From assembly GCA_029167045.1 (NCBI GenBank), contig JARFPK010000010.1:1-63413 (forward strand): a stretch of 63,413 bases of DNA. Reading direction: 5' to 3'. How positions within the stretch are numbered: position 1 is the first letter of the stretch; each line of letters starts with the position of its first letter. The position numbers and the translations under genes are program-made. The notes under the pieces were generated by a model. That model was not told where the DNA came from. It made no database searches and saw only the letters and a list, made by a program, of their open reading frames with translations. Shown one piece after another: positions 29,101 through 36,676 of the stretch. The stretch comes from Candidatus Methanocrinis natronophilus. Its GTDB lineage: Archaea > Halobacteriota > Methanosarcinia > Methanotrichales > Methanotrichaceae.

Positions 29101-29327
29101 AGGTCCTGGAGGTCTGGCCGCAGGAGGCGAGGATGGTCAGACAGAGGTCGAAGCCCCACCCCACCTTCTCCGACTTCGACAGAGACCTCCTGGATGTCCT
29201 GGACCGGATATTCGAGGAGAGGTCGTTTAATAGATCCGTCGATCTGGGGGGGTCGAATAACAGCTGCTTCTACTGTGCCTTCAAGGACGGCCCCTGCATC
29301 ATGGCTGGTCAGGGAGGATCGAGATGA
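26187..29327 (+). CDS. AddB-like ATP-dependent nuclease subunit (PD-(D/E)XK, Fe-S)
   Basis: About 1046 residues. The N-terminus has a helicase-like Walker A, ILRGPALSGKTERL. The C-terminus has the nuclease: YSYSRIREFKSCPFKFFLKR with the first cysteine, a GRIDRID strand, VVLSDYKAT and EQLQLYSLALL (D...DYK...Q catalytic order), and a closing NNSCFYCAFKDGPC that completes a four-cysteine iron-sulfur staple as in AddB and Cas4. It would process double-strand ends with the AddA-like partner, whose ATG overlaps its stop (ATGA at 29324-29327). The start at 26187 follows AGAGGTGG; ATGs at 26151 and 26196 are alternatives. Confidence 0.85.
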   Translation: MELMFKILRGPALSGKTERLAAEMEAAHRDGPLSYTFIGPSPEEAAQFAERFARRVGGAVPAGNFVALSKVAEDLHRAAHPDDIRLNRGAFDLLAVEALADLDDEDLGPFGPLRTSPAFSRHVAEVVWDLSRRGEAEMADGFSSGKAIALALKVKEKIHRLQPPASFDLSDTYRRFEPESVRGYVRRRYGSRVFFDGLADLPGAEMGFLSRFIPLFEEGVMTIDPGLWVPEELEELFALLEAEGTSIAFEEQAAEKGPLSMGLDAFLREGLPPPGSDLSDLVSIFSHPDPDAEAYEICRETKRLILDEGLAPAEISIVVADPRRRGRELLAALERAGVPARLERKERLIDRRAVQLLLLPFRAAARQDPGAILALLDLCPDGGMKASRPELAKMAVSAGLHLLPPQRDLSAFRRGWDERLKEDLSALREEIRLLSADETAFDAEVEEMRRKAEISADLMVRSGELFDRLEEVEDAARQGGLDDWAGELRRWAYILDDRLSDISGLQDEREALRRALDQLTRLVLMIRGLGRSDLTFDRFLAHLQTTLSAEAGPSGTARRDVVEILSPASSRLRYHRVKFVAGFSDGLFPTRRANPLYNLRDFSGREDGGINNYHLMRDREDRAALRGAFTNSSRVVVSLAKASRDGEPVVPSLWLSRMAGTGDGGEGGAKEAGSIPRASHPPLSERDLAVISGHALATGTRILLPEGFLQRIGRVSCPAEEGGWSWRIADPDLSLALLGRRYSYSRIREFKSCPFKFFLKRALGIEEPGAESLGLSPLERGLLTHSVLEALLAGSGTDGELQRRGEMGGPAEEAVVELVERMVTGLLLRQNIRTIGAVRRWIVEEVASEILGYLVFEAEEPVKAAVGARVLTEVPFRLAIGDMRGILPLSAEKYADIVLRGRIDRIDLSVPTKKGEVEVVLSDYKATASTADWEQLQLYSLALLALHHPSLPASPRSMRALFRIIRDRRISKVLEVWPQEARMVRQRSKPHPTFSDFDRDLLDVLDRIFEERSFNRSVDLGGSNNSCFYCAFKDGPCIMAGQGGSR

Positions 29328-32300
29328 GGGGTGATCTCTTCATATCGGCGAGCGCCGGCACCGGAAAGACCTACAATATATCGAAGAGGTACGTCGAGAT
29401 CTTCGAGGAGGCCTACAGATCTGGGGAGGAGATCGACGTCGGCGAGGTCGCCGCCATAACCTTCACCAGGAAGGCGGCGGGGGAGATGAAGGAGAGGATC
29501 GTGGGGATGATCGAAGACCGGGCCGGAGACGACCCCCGCTGGAGAGAGCTCCTCTCCTCTATCCCCTTCGCCTGGATCGGGACGATCGACTCCTTCGCCG
29601 GGCGGATCCTATCGGAGGTCGGTCCCTTCGCCGGGATCGATCCGGATCTTCGGGTGGCTGCGTCTTCCATATACCGCCCCATCTCCAGAAGGGCTGCCCT
29701 CCGGGGGATGGTGGAGAACGAGGACCTCATCGAGCCGCTCTTGAAGGTCGTCGGCCTCGACCGCCTCCTGGGAGCCCTCCAGCTCGGAGAGGAGCTCTAC
29801 AGGGGGAAGATCTCGGAGGCCAGGGCTGCGGCTCCGGCAGAAGATGGCGTCCCGCTCCACCACGACCCGGCCGTGGCGGCGGACCTGGCAGAAGCGAACC
29901 GGGCCTTCCTTTCTCTATTTGCCGCCGTCGAACGGTACCGCCTCGGGGAGATGGACCGGGAGGGGCTGACGGACTTCTCCGGGGTGCTCCTGGCCCTCCG
30001 GGACCTTCTCAAATCTCGGCCGGAGGTTAGAAGCCACCTCCAGGGCCGGTTCAGATACATCATCGTCGACGAATTCCAGGATACCGACCTCCTCCAGAAG
30101 GAGATCGTCGACCTCCTCCGGGGCTCGGATACCAGGGTCGTCTACGTAGGGGATGCGAAGCAGTCGATATACCGGTTCAGGGGGGCAGAGGTGGAGGCCT
30201 TCGCCCTGGCCATGGCCGAGGTGGGGTCGAGCTCCGGAGAGCTCCGGACCCTCGATAAGAACTACAGGTCTCATCCTGCGCTCCTCGACTTCACGAACCG
30301 CTTCTTTCCTGGGATATTCCAGGGGGACGACCCCATAGGATGCGCCCCCATCACCCCCCTCCCCGCCGAAGGGGTCGGATCCGACGAGGCGAGGGCGCTT
30401 TTCCTCTTCCACCCGGAGGACGAGGCTACGGCGGCGGCCCTCTTCATCAAGAGCCTCGTCGGTAGGGAGTTTTCCTTCGTTGAGAGGGAGGCAGACGGCG
30501 ATGGAAACGTCTCCCTCGCCAGCAGGAGGAGGCGGGTCAGCTACAGGGACTTCGTCATCCTCGTCAGGAAGCTGCGGGGGGGCGCTGGGGAGAGGTACAG
30601 GGAGGCTCTCCAGGAGATGGGGGTCCCCTGCTACGTCGTCGGCGAGGCAGGGTTCTTCGACCTTCCTGAGATAAAGGGGCTCGTCTCCATATTAAGACTC
30701 CTGGCAGACCCGGGAGACGATCTCGCGGCGGCGACGGCGCTCCTCTCTCCGGCCGCAGGCCTCGACCTGCAGGACCTGGCCCTTCTGAGGTTGCGGGGGG
30801 GCGGTCCTGGCATCGAGGCCGGGGAACCTAGACCCCGCCGGAGGGTCGGACTCATCGACTGTATCCCCCTGATGGAAGAGGGCGACCTCGCCCCCGGGAG
30901 GATGAAGCGGCTCCTGCGTTATCGGGAGGTCTTCGATCGGCTGATGGAGAGAAGAGACCTTCTGAAGCCTTCGCAGATCCTGAAGGAGGCGGCAGAAGGG
31001 CTCGAGTACGAAGTCCGTCTCGCAGAGAGGGACCCCCTGAGGACGAAGACGGCGAACTTCCGAAAGCTCTCCGAGGCCTCCAGGAGCCTCGACGAGGCCG
31101 GCCTATCCCTCCGAGAGGTGGTCTGCAGGCTCGAAGACTCGTCCTTTGAGGAGATCGCCCCCGCCTCCGTCGAGAGCGAGGAGACGGACGCCGTAAAGGT
31201 GATGACCGTCCACCAGGCGAAGGGGCTGGAGTTTCCCGTGGTCATCGTCGCCGAGACCTCCTGGAGCACCCCCCCCGTCTCTTCCCCCTTCCTCCTCAGG
31301 AGAGGAGAGAAAGGGAAGGGGGAGGTCGTCTTCACCCTCATCCCAAAGGATAAGGCGCTGGAGGGGACGGTCCTCTTCGAGATGGTGGAGGAAGAGGAGA
31401 AGAGGGAGGCGGAGGAGGAGAAGAGGACCCTCTACGTCGCCTCCACCAGGGCGACTGACCTCCTAGCCATAACCCACTCACCCCCCAAGACGAAGGCTTC
31501 GAGGCCCTGGCATGATCTCCTCTCCGTTCTCGTCGAAGCCGGCGAGGGTTCGGGGGAGGCGCCGAAGGTCGTTCCCGCCTTCGAGGGGGTCGTCGAGGTC
31601 CTCGACTTCTCCGCCATCGATCCCACCTCGGGAGCCGTCCCGACGACGGAAGAGAGGGGGCCGGTGATACCGTACCTCGGCCTCATCGACCCCATCGGCC
31701 CCACCCAGGAGAGCCTCCGGATATCTCCGACCCGGCTCGCGGAGGGGCGGATGGGTCCGTTCCTCAATCAGAGACCGGGGATGGTGGTGGATGACGACCT
31801 GGCCGGGGAAGAGGAGGAGCCCCTGGAGCCCAAGGACCTGGGGCGGCTCGCCCACCAGATCCTGGAGAGGCTGGGGGAGGGAGGAAGGACCCTCGCCAGC
31901 CTCGGGTCGATGGAGTGGCCGACGAGGCCCCCCCACCTCCTCGCCGGCAGGTTCGGCGACGACGAGCTTCAGGAGGTTTGGGACGTCCTCGACCGGCTGA
32001 AAGACCACGAGCTGGTGAGGGAGATAGAGTCGGCCGGGGAGGTTAGGACCGAGTACGAGATCCTCCGCCCCTTCGGCGAAGACCTCCTGGTGGGAAGGAT
32101 AGACAAGCTCGTTCGAGATGAAGAGGGGTGGAGGATCGTCGACTTCAAGTTCGCCGACTCCGCCACCGCCTCGCCGGAGAACGAGTTTCAGATGAGGTTC
32201 TACATCTACCTCGCCCGAGAGCTCTTCTGCCCCCTCCTGGGGGCGCGGCTCTTCTACCTGAAGGACGGGGCGGTCCTGGAGGTCTTCCTGGGAGACGAGG

Positions 32301-32389
32301 AGATGGCGGATTTTGAACTGGAGCTCTCGGCGAGGATAAAGGAGGCTAAAGCCAGGTCGATGCCGGGAAACGTGGGCGAAGAGGGCTGA
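29324..32389 (+). CDS. AddA-like UvrD/Rep family helicase-nuclease
   Basis: 1021 residues. Superfamily 1A helicase motifs are clear: I ISASAGTGKTYN (about 4-15), Ia AITFTRKAAGEMKER, II YIIVDEFQDTD (about 245), III VYVGDAKQSIYRFRGAE, IV LDKNYRSHPALLDFTN, V VKVMTVHQAKGLEFPVV, VI EEKRTLYVASTRATD. The last 150 residues are a RecB-type nuclease (GRIDKLVRDEEGWRIVDFKF, then QMRFYIYLA). With the preceding AddB-like subunit it forms a complete two-nuclease AddAB-type end-resection machine, usually found in bacteria. Translational coupling is shown by the 4-base overlap. Confidence 0.9.
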   Translation: MRGDLFISASAGTGKTYNISKRYVEIFEEAYRSGEEIDVGEVAAITFTRKAAGEMKERIVGMIEDRAGDDPRWRELLSSIPFAWIGTIDSFAGRILSEVGPFAGIDPDLRVAASSIYRPISRRAALRGMVENEDLIEPLLKVVGLDRLLGALQLGEELYRGKISEARAAAPAEDGVPLHHDPAVAADLAEANRAFLSLFAAVERYRLGEMDREGLTDFSGVLLALRDLLKSRPEVRSHLQGRFRYIIVDEFQDTDLLQKEIVDLLRGSDTRVVYVGDAKQSIYRFRGAEVEAFALAMAEVGSSSGELRTLDKNYRSHPALLDFTNRFFPGIFQGDDPIGCAPITPLPAEGVGSDEARALFLFHPEDEATAAALFIKSLVGREFSFVEREADGDGNVSLASRRRRVSYRDFVILVRKLRGGAGERYREALQEMGVPCYVVGEAGFFDLPEIKGLVSILRLLADPGDDLAAATALLSPAAGLDLQDLALLRLRGGGPGIEAGEPRPRRRVGLIDCIPLMEEGDLAPGRMKRLLRYREVFDRLMERRDLLKPSQILKEAAEGLEYEVRLAERDPLRTKTANFRKLSEASRSLDEAGLSLREVVCRLEDSSFEEIAPASVESEETDAVKVMTVHQAKGLEFPVVIVAETSWSTPPVSSPFLLRRGEKGKGEVVFTLIPKDKALEGTVLFEMVEEEEKREAEEEKRTLYVASTRATDLLAITHSPPKTKASRPWHDLLSVLVEAGEGSGEAPKVVPAFEGVVEVLDFSAIDPTSGAVPTTEERGPVIPYLGLIDPIGPTQESLRISPTRLAEGRMGPFLNQRPGMVVDDDLAGEEEEPLEPKDLGRLAHQILERLGEGGRTLASLGSMEWPTRPPHLLAGRFGDDELQEVWDVLDRLKDHELVREIESAGEVRTEYEILRPFGEDLLVGRIDKLVRDEEGWRIVDFKFADSATASPENEFQMRFYIYLARELFCPLLGARLFYLKDGAVLEVFLGDEEMADFELELSARIKEAKARSMPGNVGEEG

Positions 32390-32407
32390 AATCTAGGAGG
32401 AGGGGCG

Positions 32408-32995
32408 TCAGGGGTGGCAGAGGGCGCAGGGTTTGTACCCCTGGGATTCCGCCTCGGCGACCCCGGAGAATATCACCTTATTCTTCGGCGAGATCCTTGA
32501 CGCCAGCCGGCAGTCCCGGCGGTGGTACTTATCAGATCCTCCGGATCCGACGAGCCCGCCCTTCCCTCCATCCTCGGCCTCTCTTTCGACCTCGACCTCG
32601 GTCTTGCTGGAGGAGGAGAGACCGGCCTCGGCCTCTCCATCTTCGCCCCGCTGGCCCAGCTCCACAAGCCCCCTCTTTACCATCAATATCAGCCCGAGGG
32701 CCGCCACCCCCTTCTTCAGGTCGACCCCTCCCAGGGCCCTCTTCAGCTCGTCGACGGTGGAGCTCTTGGAGCTCTCGATGAGGGCGTCAAGGTCCATCTC
32801 CTTCAAGAGGAGGAGCGTCTCCATCAGGTCGTCCTCGTTGAGACTCCTCTTCAGCTCCTCCAGATCCGATCGCCCCGGAGAGGACGAGAGAGCGGTCCAG
32901 TCCATCTCCTCCGCCATCTCCACGAGGTCGGCGATATCCAGCGCCTTCAGACTCTCTTTGAGCCTTCCCAGGTCCAGCCCCAAAACCATCATCAT
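32408..32995 (-). CDS. Protein with C-terminal Ada-type cysteine (zinc) domain
   Basis: 195 residues. The N-terminal 120 residues are leucine-rich helices of repeated acidic pattern (DLEELKRSLNEDDLMETL, TVDELKRALGGVDL). A low-complexity linker follows, then KYHRRDCRLASRISPKNKV, GYKPCALCHP, which matches the Ada zinc-binding fold (HxxxC...CxxC). In Ada the first cysteine is a methyl acceptor; in stand-alone copies the domain is mostly structural or DNA-binding. Convergent with addA, so possibly part of DNA repair, but this is inference. Confidence 0.65.
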   Translation of the reverse strand: MMMVLGLDLGRLKESLKALDIADLVEMAEEMDWTALSSSPGRSDLEELKRSLNEDDLMETLLLLKEMDLDALIESSKSSTVDELKRALGGVDLKKGVAALGLILMVKRGLVELGQRGEDGEAEAGLSSSSKTEVEVEREAEDGGKGGLVGSGGSDKYHRRDCRLASRISPKNKVIFSGVAEAESQGYKPCALCHP

Positions 32996-33254
32996 ACACC
33001 ATCCTTGCCGTCTCGAAGATATTATGGGACTTGGAGGTATTTAATAACAAGCCGGAACGGATCCGTTCATCTCTCTTGGGATAGACCTCCTGGAACGATC
33101 TCCCTTATCTAAGGAGAGGGGTGAGGAGATCAGGGGGATCATGACTTGCCCAAATTAACCTGTTTATTCGGTATCATTAAGCTATATCATCAAATTCATC
33201 AAATTATAGATACTGAAATTGTATATCATCCTCAGATAACTATTCATATAAAAG

Positions 33255-33392
33255 ATGCCAAAGATTTGCGGTATCGGAGGAGGTTCTCAGCTGGAAGGGG
33301 AGAAGGACTTCCAGGCGAAGCCGGCGGCTCCGCCAGGGGCTATAGAGGCGCCCTCGATGAACTGGATGAAGAAGATCGCACGAGGTGGATGA
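33255..33392 (+). CDS. 45-residue small protein upstream of the short-chain dehydrogenase
   Basis: ATG 33255 to TGA 33390-33392, ending one base before the next ATG. The product starts MPKICGIGGGSQLEGEKDF and ends in SMNWMKKIARGG, with a proline/alanine-rich middle. A TATA-like TTGTATATC at 33218-33226 would give a leader of only a few bases. The ribosome site GAGGTGG of the dehydrogenase gene lies within its last codons, so the two are likely coupled. No family recognised; coding status is inferred from promoter position, coupling and GC-rich third positions in an otherwise AT-rich stretch. Confidence 0.45.
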   Translation: MPKICGIGGGSQLEGEKDFQAKPAAPPGAIEAPSMNWMKKIARGG

Positions 33393-33393
33393 T

Positions 33394-34191
33394 ATGAACG
33401 AAGAGACCAAAGGTAGGCTGGAAGGCAGAACGGCGATAATCACCGGCTCCACTTATGGGATAGGAGAGGCGATAGCTAAGGTTCTGGCAGGAGAGGGCAC
33501 CATCTCCATCGTCACCGGGAGGAAGAAAGATCAGGGAGAGAGGGTCGTCGGCGAGATAAGATCTGCGGGCGGATCCGCGGAGTACCACCACCTGGACGTC
33601 ACCGACGAAGAGGAGGTGGCGGAAGTGACTCGGGCCGTCTACGAGAAGTATGGGAGAATAGACATCCTGGTGAACAACGCCGGTATAGGCGGCCCCAGCA
33701 AGCCCACCCACGAGTATACGAGGGAAGAGTGGGAGAGGGTCTTCGACGTCAACGTCACCGGAGCCTTCCTCTGCAGCAAGAGCACAATCCCTTATATGAA
33801 GAAGGGCGGCGGCGGAAATATCGTCTACATATCCTCGATCTACGGGATCGTCGGCTCCCAGGACAACCCCGCCTACCACGCCACAAAGGCCGCCAACAGG
33901 ATCATGGCCAAGACCGGAGCCAACATTTATGCGAAGGATAAGATCAGAGTGAACTCCGTCCACCCCGGATTCATCTGGACCCCGATGGTGGAGAATTTTC
34001 TCAAGGCGCAGTCCCGAGAGCTGGGGGTGGCGTTTGAGGACTTGAAGAGAGGGCTGGAGGCGAAGCATCCGATCGGCCGCATCGGCGAGCCGGAGGATAT
34101 CGCCTACGGCGTCTTATACCTCGTCTCCGACGAGGCGAAGTTCGTCACCGGGACGGAGCTGATCATCGACGGGGGATACACCAGCAGATGA
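33394..34191 (+). CDS. Short-chain dehydrogenase/reductase (SDR)
   Basis: 265 residues from the ATG at 33394, five bases after GAGGTGG. Classical SDR motifs: cofactor loop TGSTYGIGEA (about 18-27), NNAG (about 96), catalytic serine in VYISSIYG (about 148) and YHATK (about 163-167), then the PG motif VNSVHPGFIWTP. A typical 3-oxoacyl-reductase-like enzyme using NAD(P)H; the substrate is unknown. Preceded by a coupled 45-codon ORF. After the stop a GATCGGAGTTCC tandem repeat (34270-34298) occurs. Confidence 0.92.
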   Translation: MNEETKGRLEGRTAIITGSTYGIGEAIAKVLAGEGTISIVTGRKKDQGERVVGEIRSAGGSAEYHHLDVTDEEEVAEVTRAVYEKYGRIDILVNNAGIGGPSKPTHEYTREEWERVFDVNVTGAFLCSKSTIPYMKKGGGGNIVYISSIYGIVGSQDNPAYHATKAANRIMAKTGANIYAKDKIRVNSVHPGFIWTPMVENFLKAQSRELGVAFEDLKRGLEAKHPIGRIGEPEDIAYGVLYLVSDEAKFVTGTELIIDGGYTSR

Positions 34192-34382
34192 GCTCTTCGA
34201 TGGCGGTGGGCGAGAGGATCGAACGGGAGTACCCGGTTAAGGGAGGCCTGAACGGTCCTCCATCTGTGGCCGATCGGAGTTCCGATCGGAGTTCCGATCG
34301 ATCTGCCGCTATCGGAAGGGTTAGATTTATCAATCATACGGTCCTTTATTGTAGACCGTTTGACCGGAGAAGGTGATATATT

Positions 34383-34721
34383 ATGCCGATAATAGTGCCG
34401 AAGGGAACCGGCCCCGGGGCCGGATCGACGGGAACCCCCGGAAGGGGGAGCGGTGCCATGGGAAAGATCGAGGAAGAGTACCCCATCAGCTTCACCGAGG
34501 CGGCGGCCTTCCTCCGGGAGCTCGCCGGAACCCTGGAGAGGAGAGGGGCGGTGGAGATGGACCTGGCTGGCGGCCGGGTGGCCCTCAACCCCGACGAGCC
34601 GATCACCCTCGAGATCTCCTTCAAGGAGGACGCCAAGAAGAAGAAGCTCGAGGTGGAGCTGGAGATAAAAGAGCACTTCGCAGTCTCCGCCATGGAGGGC
34701 GGACGGCCGAAGGTGATCTGA
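34383..34721 (+). CDS. amphi-Trp domain protein
   Basis: 112 residues. After a glycine-rich lead (about 25 residues) comes the amphi-Trp domain: YPISFTEAAAFLRELAGTLERRG, VALNPDEPITLEISFKEDAKKKKLEVELEIKE. These small archaeal proteins have no known activity. GGTGAT lies seven bases before the ATG; an internal ATG at 34458 would give just the domain. The promoter area has a 6-bp inverted repeat ACGGTC/GACCGT (34338-34359) around a TTTATTG box. A paralogue is at 51081-51356. Confidence 0.75.
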   Translation: MPIIVPKGTGPGAGSTGTPGRGSGAMGKIEEEYPISFTEAAAFLRELAGTLERRGAVEMDLAGGRVALNPDEPITLEISFKEDAKKKKLEVELEIKEHFAVSAMEGGRPKVI

Positions 34722-34928
34722 GGCGGAGGCTTTCTGCCTCATCAATCCGGGGGCTTTGGAATGTCGCTCGGCGGCGGGGCCGCCGGCGCCCCTCCCGGCC
34801 GCTATTTTTCCTGTCAGATCTTCGATCGTTATTTCGTCCCCTTGCTGCCTCGGGGCGATGGCGCGCAACCGAAAGCACAGAACTTAATTATCTGGACTGA
34901 AATAGGTTCGGCGACGAGGTCGGGATAG

Positions 34929-35843
34929 ATGGCGGTTCCAGATTTCCAGAGCGTGATGCTTCCGCTCCTCAAGATCTTGGGAGACGGAGAAGAGCACCGC
35001 CTCCACGAAGTCATATTAACTCTGGCAGATCAGTTCGATCTGACCGACGAAGAGAGGCGAGAGCTCCTTCCCAGCGGAAGGCAGGCGAAGCTGACAAACA
35101 GGGTGGGCTGGGCCAGGACCTACATGAAGAAGGCGGGCCTTTTGGAGAGCACCGGGAGGGGAAAGTTCAGGATAAACGATCGAGGTCTTGCCATTTTGAA
35201 AGAGAACCCCCTTGAGATCAACGTCAAGTTTCTGGAACAGTTTCCAGAATTTCTGGAATTTAGGGATGGGTCCACCAGTGATGCCAACAGCGATCTTAAG
35301 GATGAAGCCGCTGACAATATAAAAACCCCCGAAGAGATCTTGGAGGCAGGCTATCAGAACCTGAGGGGGGATCTTGCCCAGGATCTCCTCGACCGGATTA
35401 TGGGGTGCTCTCCCGAGTTCTTCGAGAAGCTGGTGGTGGACCTGCTGGTGGCGATGGGCTACGGCGGCTCCCGGAAGGACGCAGGAGAAGCCGTCGGGAG
35501 GAGCGGCGACGGCGGCATCGACGGGATCATCAAGGAGGATAAGCTCGGCCTCGACGCCGTCTACATCCAGGCCAAGAGATGGGAGGGGACGGTGGGAAGG
35601 CCCGCGGTCCAGGCCTTCGCCGGAAGCCTGATGGGGAACCGGGCAGGAAAGGGGGTCTTCATCACCACATCCCAGTTCACAAGAGAGGCGAGCGATTACG
35701 TCAAGGGGATCCAGCAGCCGAAGATCGTCCTGATCGGCGGCGAAGAGCTCGCCCAGTTCATGATAGATCACGATATCGGCGTCGCCGACGTCGCCACCTA
35801 CAGGGTGAAGAGGGTCGATCTAGACTACTTTGGGGAGGAGTGA
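34929..35843 (+). CDS. mrr: Mrr family restriction endonuclease
   Basis: 304 residues. The N-terminal winged-helix Mrr_N domain spans about 1-95 (VMLPLLKILGDGEEHRLHEV, NRVGWARTYMKKAGLLE). A spacer is followed by the Mrr catalytic domain: FFEKLVVDLLVAMGYGGSR, RSGDGGIDGIIKEDKLGLD, VYIQAKRWEG, giving the D...QxK active site. Mrr enzymes cut methylated DNA (type IV restriction). Complete length. It abuts, tail to tail, a fragment of agmatinase, and a VapBC module follows, so this is a small defence/addiction spot. Confidence 0.92.
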   Translation: MAVPDFQSVMLPLLKILGDGEEHRLHEVILTLADQFDLTDEERRELLPSGRQAKLTNRVGWARTYMKKAGLLESTGRGKFRINDRGLAILKENPLEINVKFLEQFPEFLEFRDGSTSDANSDLKDEAADNIKTPEEILEAGYQNLRGDLAQDLLDRIMGCSPEFFEKLVVDLLVAMGYGGSRKDAGEAVGRSGDGGIDGIIKEDKLGLDAVYIQAKRWEGTVGRPAVQAFAGSLMGNRAGKGVFITTSQFTREASDYVKGIQQPKIVLIGGEELAQFMIDHDIGVADVATYRVKRVDLDYFGEE

Positions 35844-35844
35844 T

Positions 35845-35965
35845 CTATCTCTTAGCCGCCTCCTTGGCGGCTATGAACTCAAGAATCAGTTTGGCGCCCA
35901 AGGAAGCCTTCTGGCCGCCTTCGAAGGGAGGGGCTACCTCGCAGAAGTCGAGGCCGATGGCCTTG
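35845..35965 (-). pseudogene. Duplicate 3' fragment of agmatinase
   Basis: The minus strand reads PKAIGLDFCEVAPPFEGGQ, KASLGAKLILEFIAAKEAAKR and stop at 35845-35847. It closely parallels the last 40 codons of the complete agmatinase gene at 36677-36797 (PKAVGLDVCEIASAFDGGQ, AALGAKLIREFIAAK). Similarity ends at 35965. The two copies flank the VapBC genes as diverged direct repeats, which suggests insertion with target duplication or a decayed tandem copy. Confidence 0.8.
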
Positions 35966-36064
35966 GGACAAGATGCAGGGCGTCCTTGTAATAGATGGGG
36001 TCAAAGGGGGATCTGACGCTCCGAACCCTCGAAGGCGAAGCTGATATATCTCTGTGCATTCAGA

Positions 36065-36277
36065 ACCAAGACCCTTTCCATCCGAGAAGAGACTTACGAG
36101 ATGCTGAAAGGCGAAAAGAGAGAGGGAGAGAGCTTCAGTGACGTAATCGATAGGCTGATGAGACGGGAGAAGTTCAACCTCAAAGATTACTTCGGCGCCA
36201 TCAAGGATGAAGAGCTGCTGAGGGGACTTGAAGAGGACTCGAGGTGGATCAGAGAGCTATCGAGGTCGAGGGTATGA
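36065..36277 (+). CDS. VapB-type antitoxin (start codon unclear)
   Basis: The frame TKTLSIREETYEMLKGEKREG, ESFSDVIDRLM is the standard VapB/DUF217 antitoxin, with the N-terminal strand for DNA binding and a C-terminal helix that covers the toxin. It ends at TGA 36275-36277, overlapping the toxin ATG. No ATG, GTG or TTG precedes TKTLSI at the expected place; the first in-frame ATG (36101) would remove the DNA-binding strand. A TATA-like GATATATCT lies at 36040-36048. Either a non-standard start is used or the antitoxin start has been lost. Confidence 0.65.
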   Translation, partial: TKTLSIREETYEMLKGEKREGESFSDVIDRLMRREKFNLKDYFGAIKDEELLRGLEEDSRWIRELSRSRV

Positions 36278-36657
36278 TAGTCCTCGATACCAGCGCCCTC
36301 ATAGACCTCTTCAGAGGATCTGATCAGATCCAGGCATTTGTCAGCGATGACGCGGCCACCACCATGATAAGCTGCTACGAGATCTTCGCCGGGATCAACC
36401 ACAGAAGATCTGAGAGGGAGGAGCAGTTCTTCAGGCGATTTTTCTCCGGGATAGAGATATTGGACTTCGACATGAGGGCTGCCCAAAAGGCTGGCGCTAT
36501 TATGGGCCAGCTACTGAGCCAGGGGGCGCCCGTGAACACCCTGTACGTTTTGATTGCGGGCACCGCTATCACAAACGGTGCTGAGAGGCTAATATCCAGG
36601 GATCGAGACTTCGAGAAGATCTCCCAGGTCTCAGAGCTGGCGGTTTTAATTTATTGA
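36274..36657 (+). CDS. vapC: VapC family PIN-domain toxin ribonuclease
   Basis: 127 residues from the ATG at 36274, which overlaps the antitoxin stop as ATGA. PIN-domain acidic residues: D in MIVLDTSALIDLF (5), E in SCYEIFAG (about 46), D near LDFDMRAAQKAG, and the last in LISRDRDFEKI. VapC toxins cut tRNA or rRNA when the antitoxin is degraded. The module lies between two copies of the agmatinase 3' end. The product seems complete. Confidence 0.9.
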   Translation: MIVLDTSALIDLFRGSDQIQAFVSDDAATTMISCYEIFAGINHRRSEREEQFFRRFFSGIEILDFDMRAAQKAGAIMGQLLSQGAPVNTLYVLIAGTAITNGAERLISRDRDFEKISQVSELAVLIY

Positions 36658-36676
36658 TCTTTCGGGGCCCGAAAAT

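Noticed and set aside
34269-34300. GATCGGAGTTCC tandem repeat as a regulatory array
   Set aside because: Only about two and a half short units between two genes; no link to a promoter could be shown.
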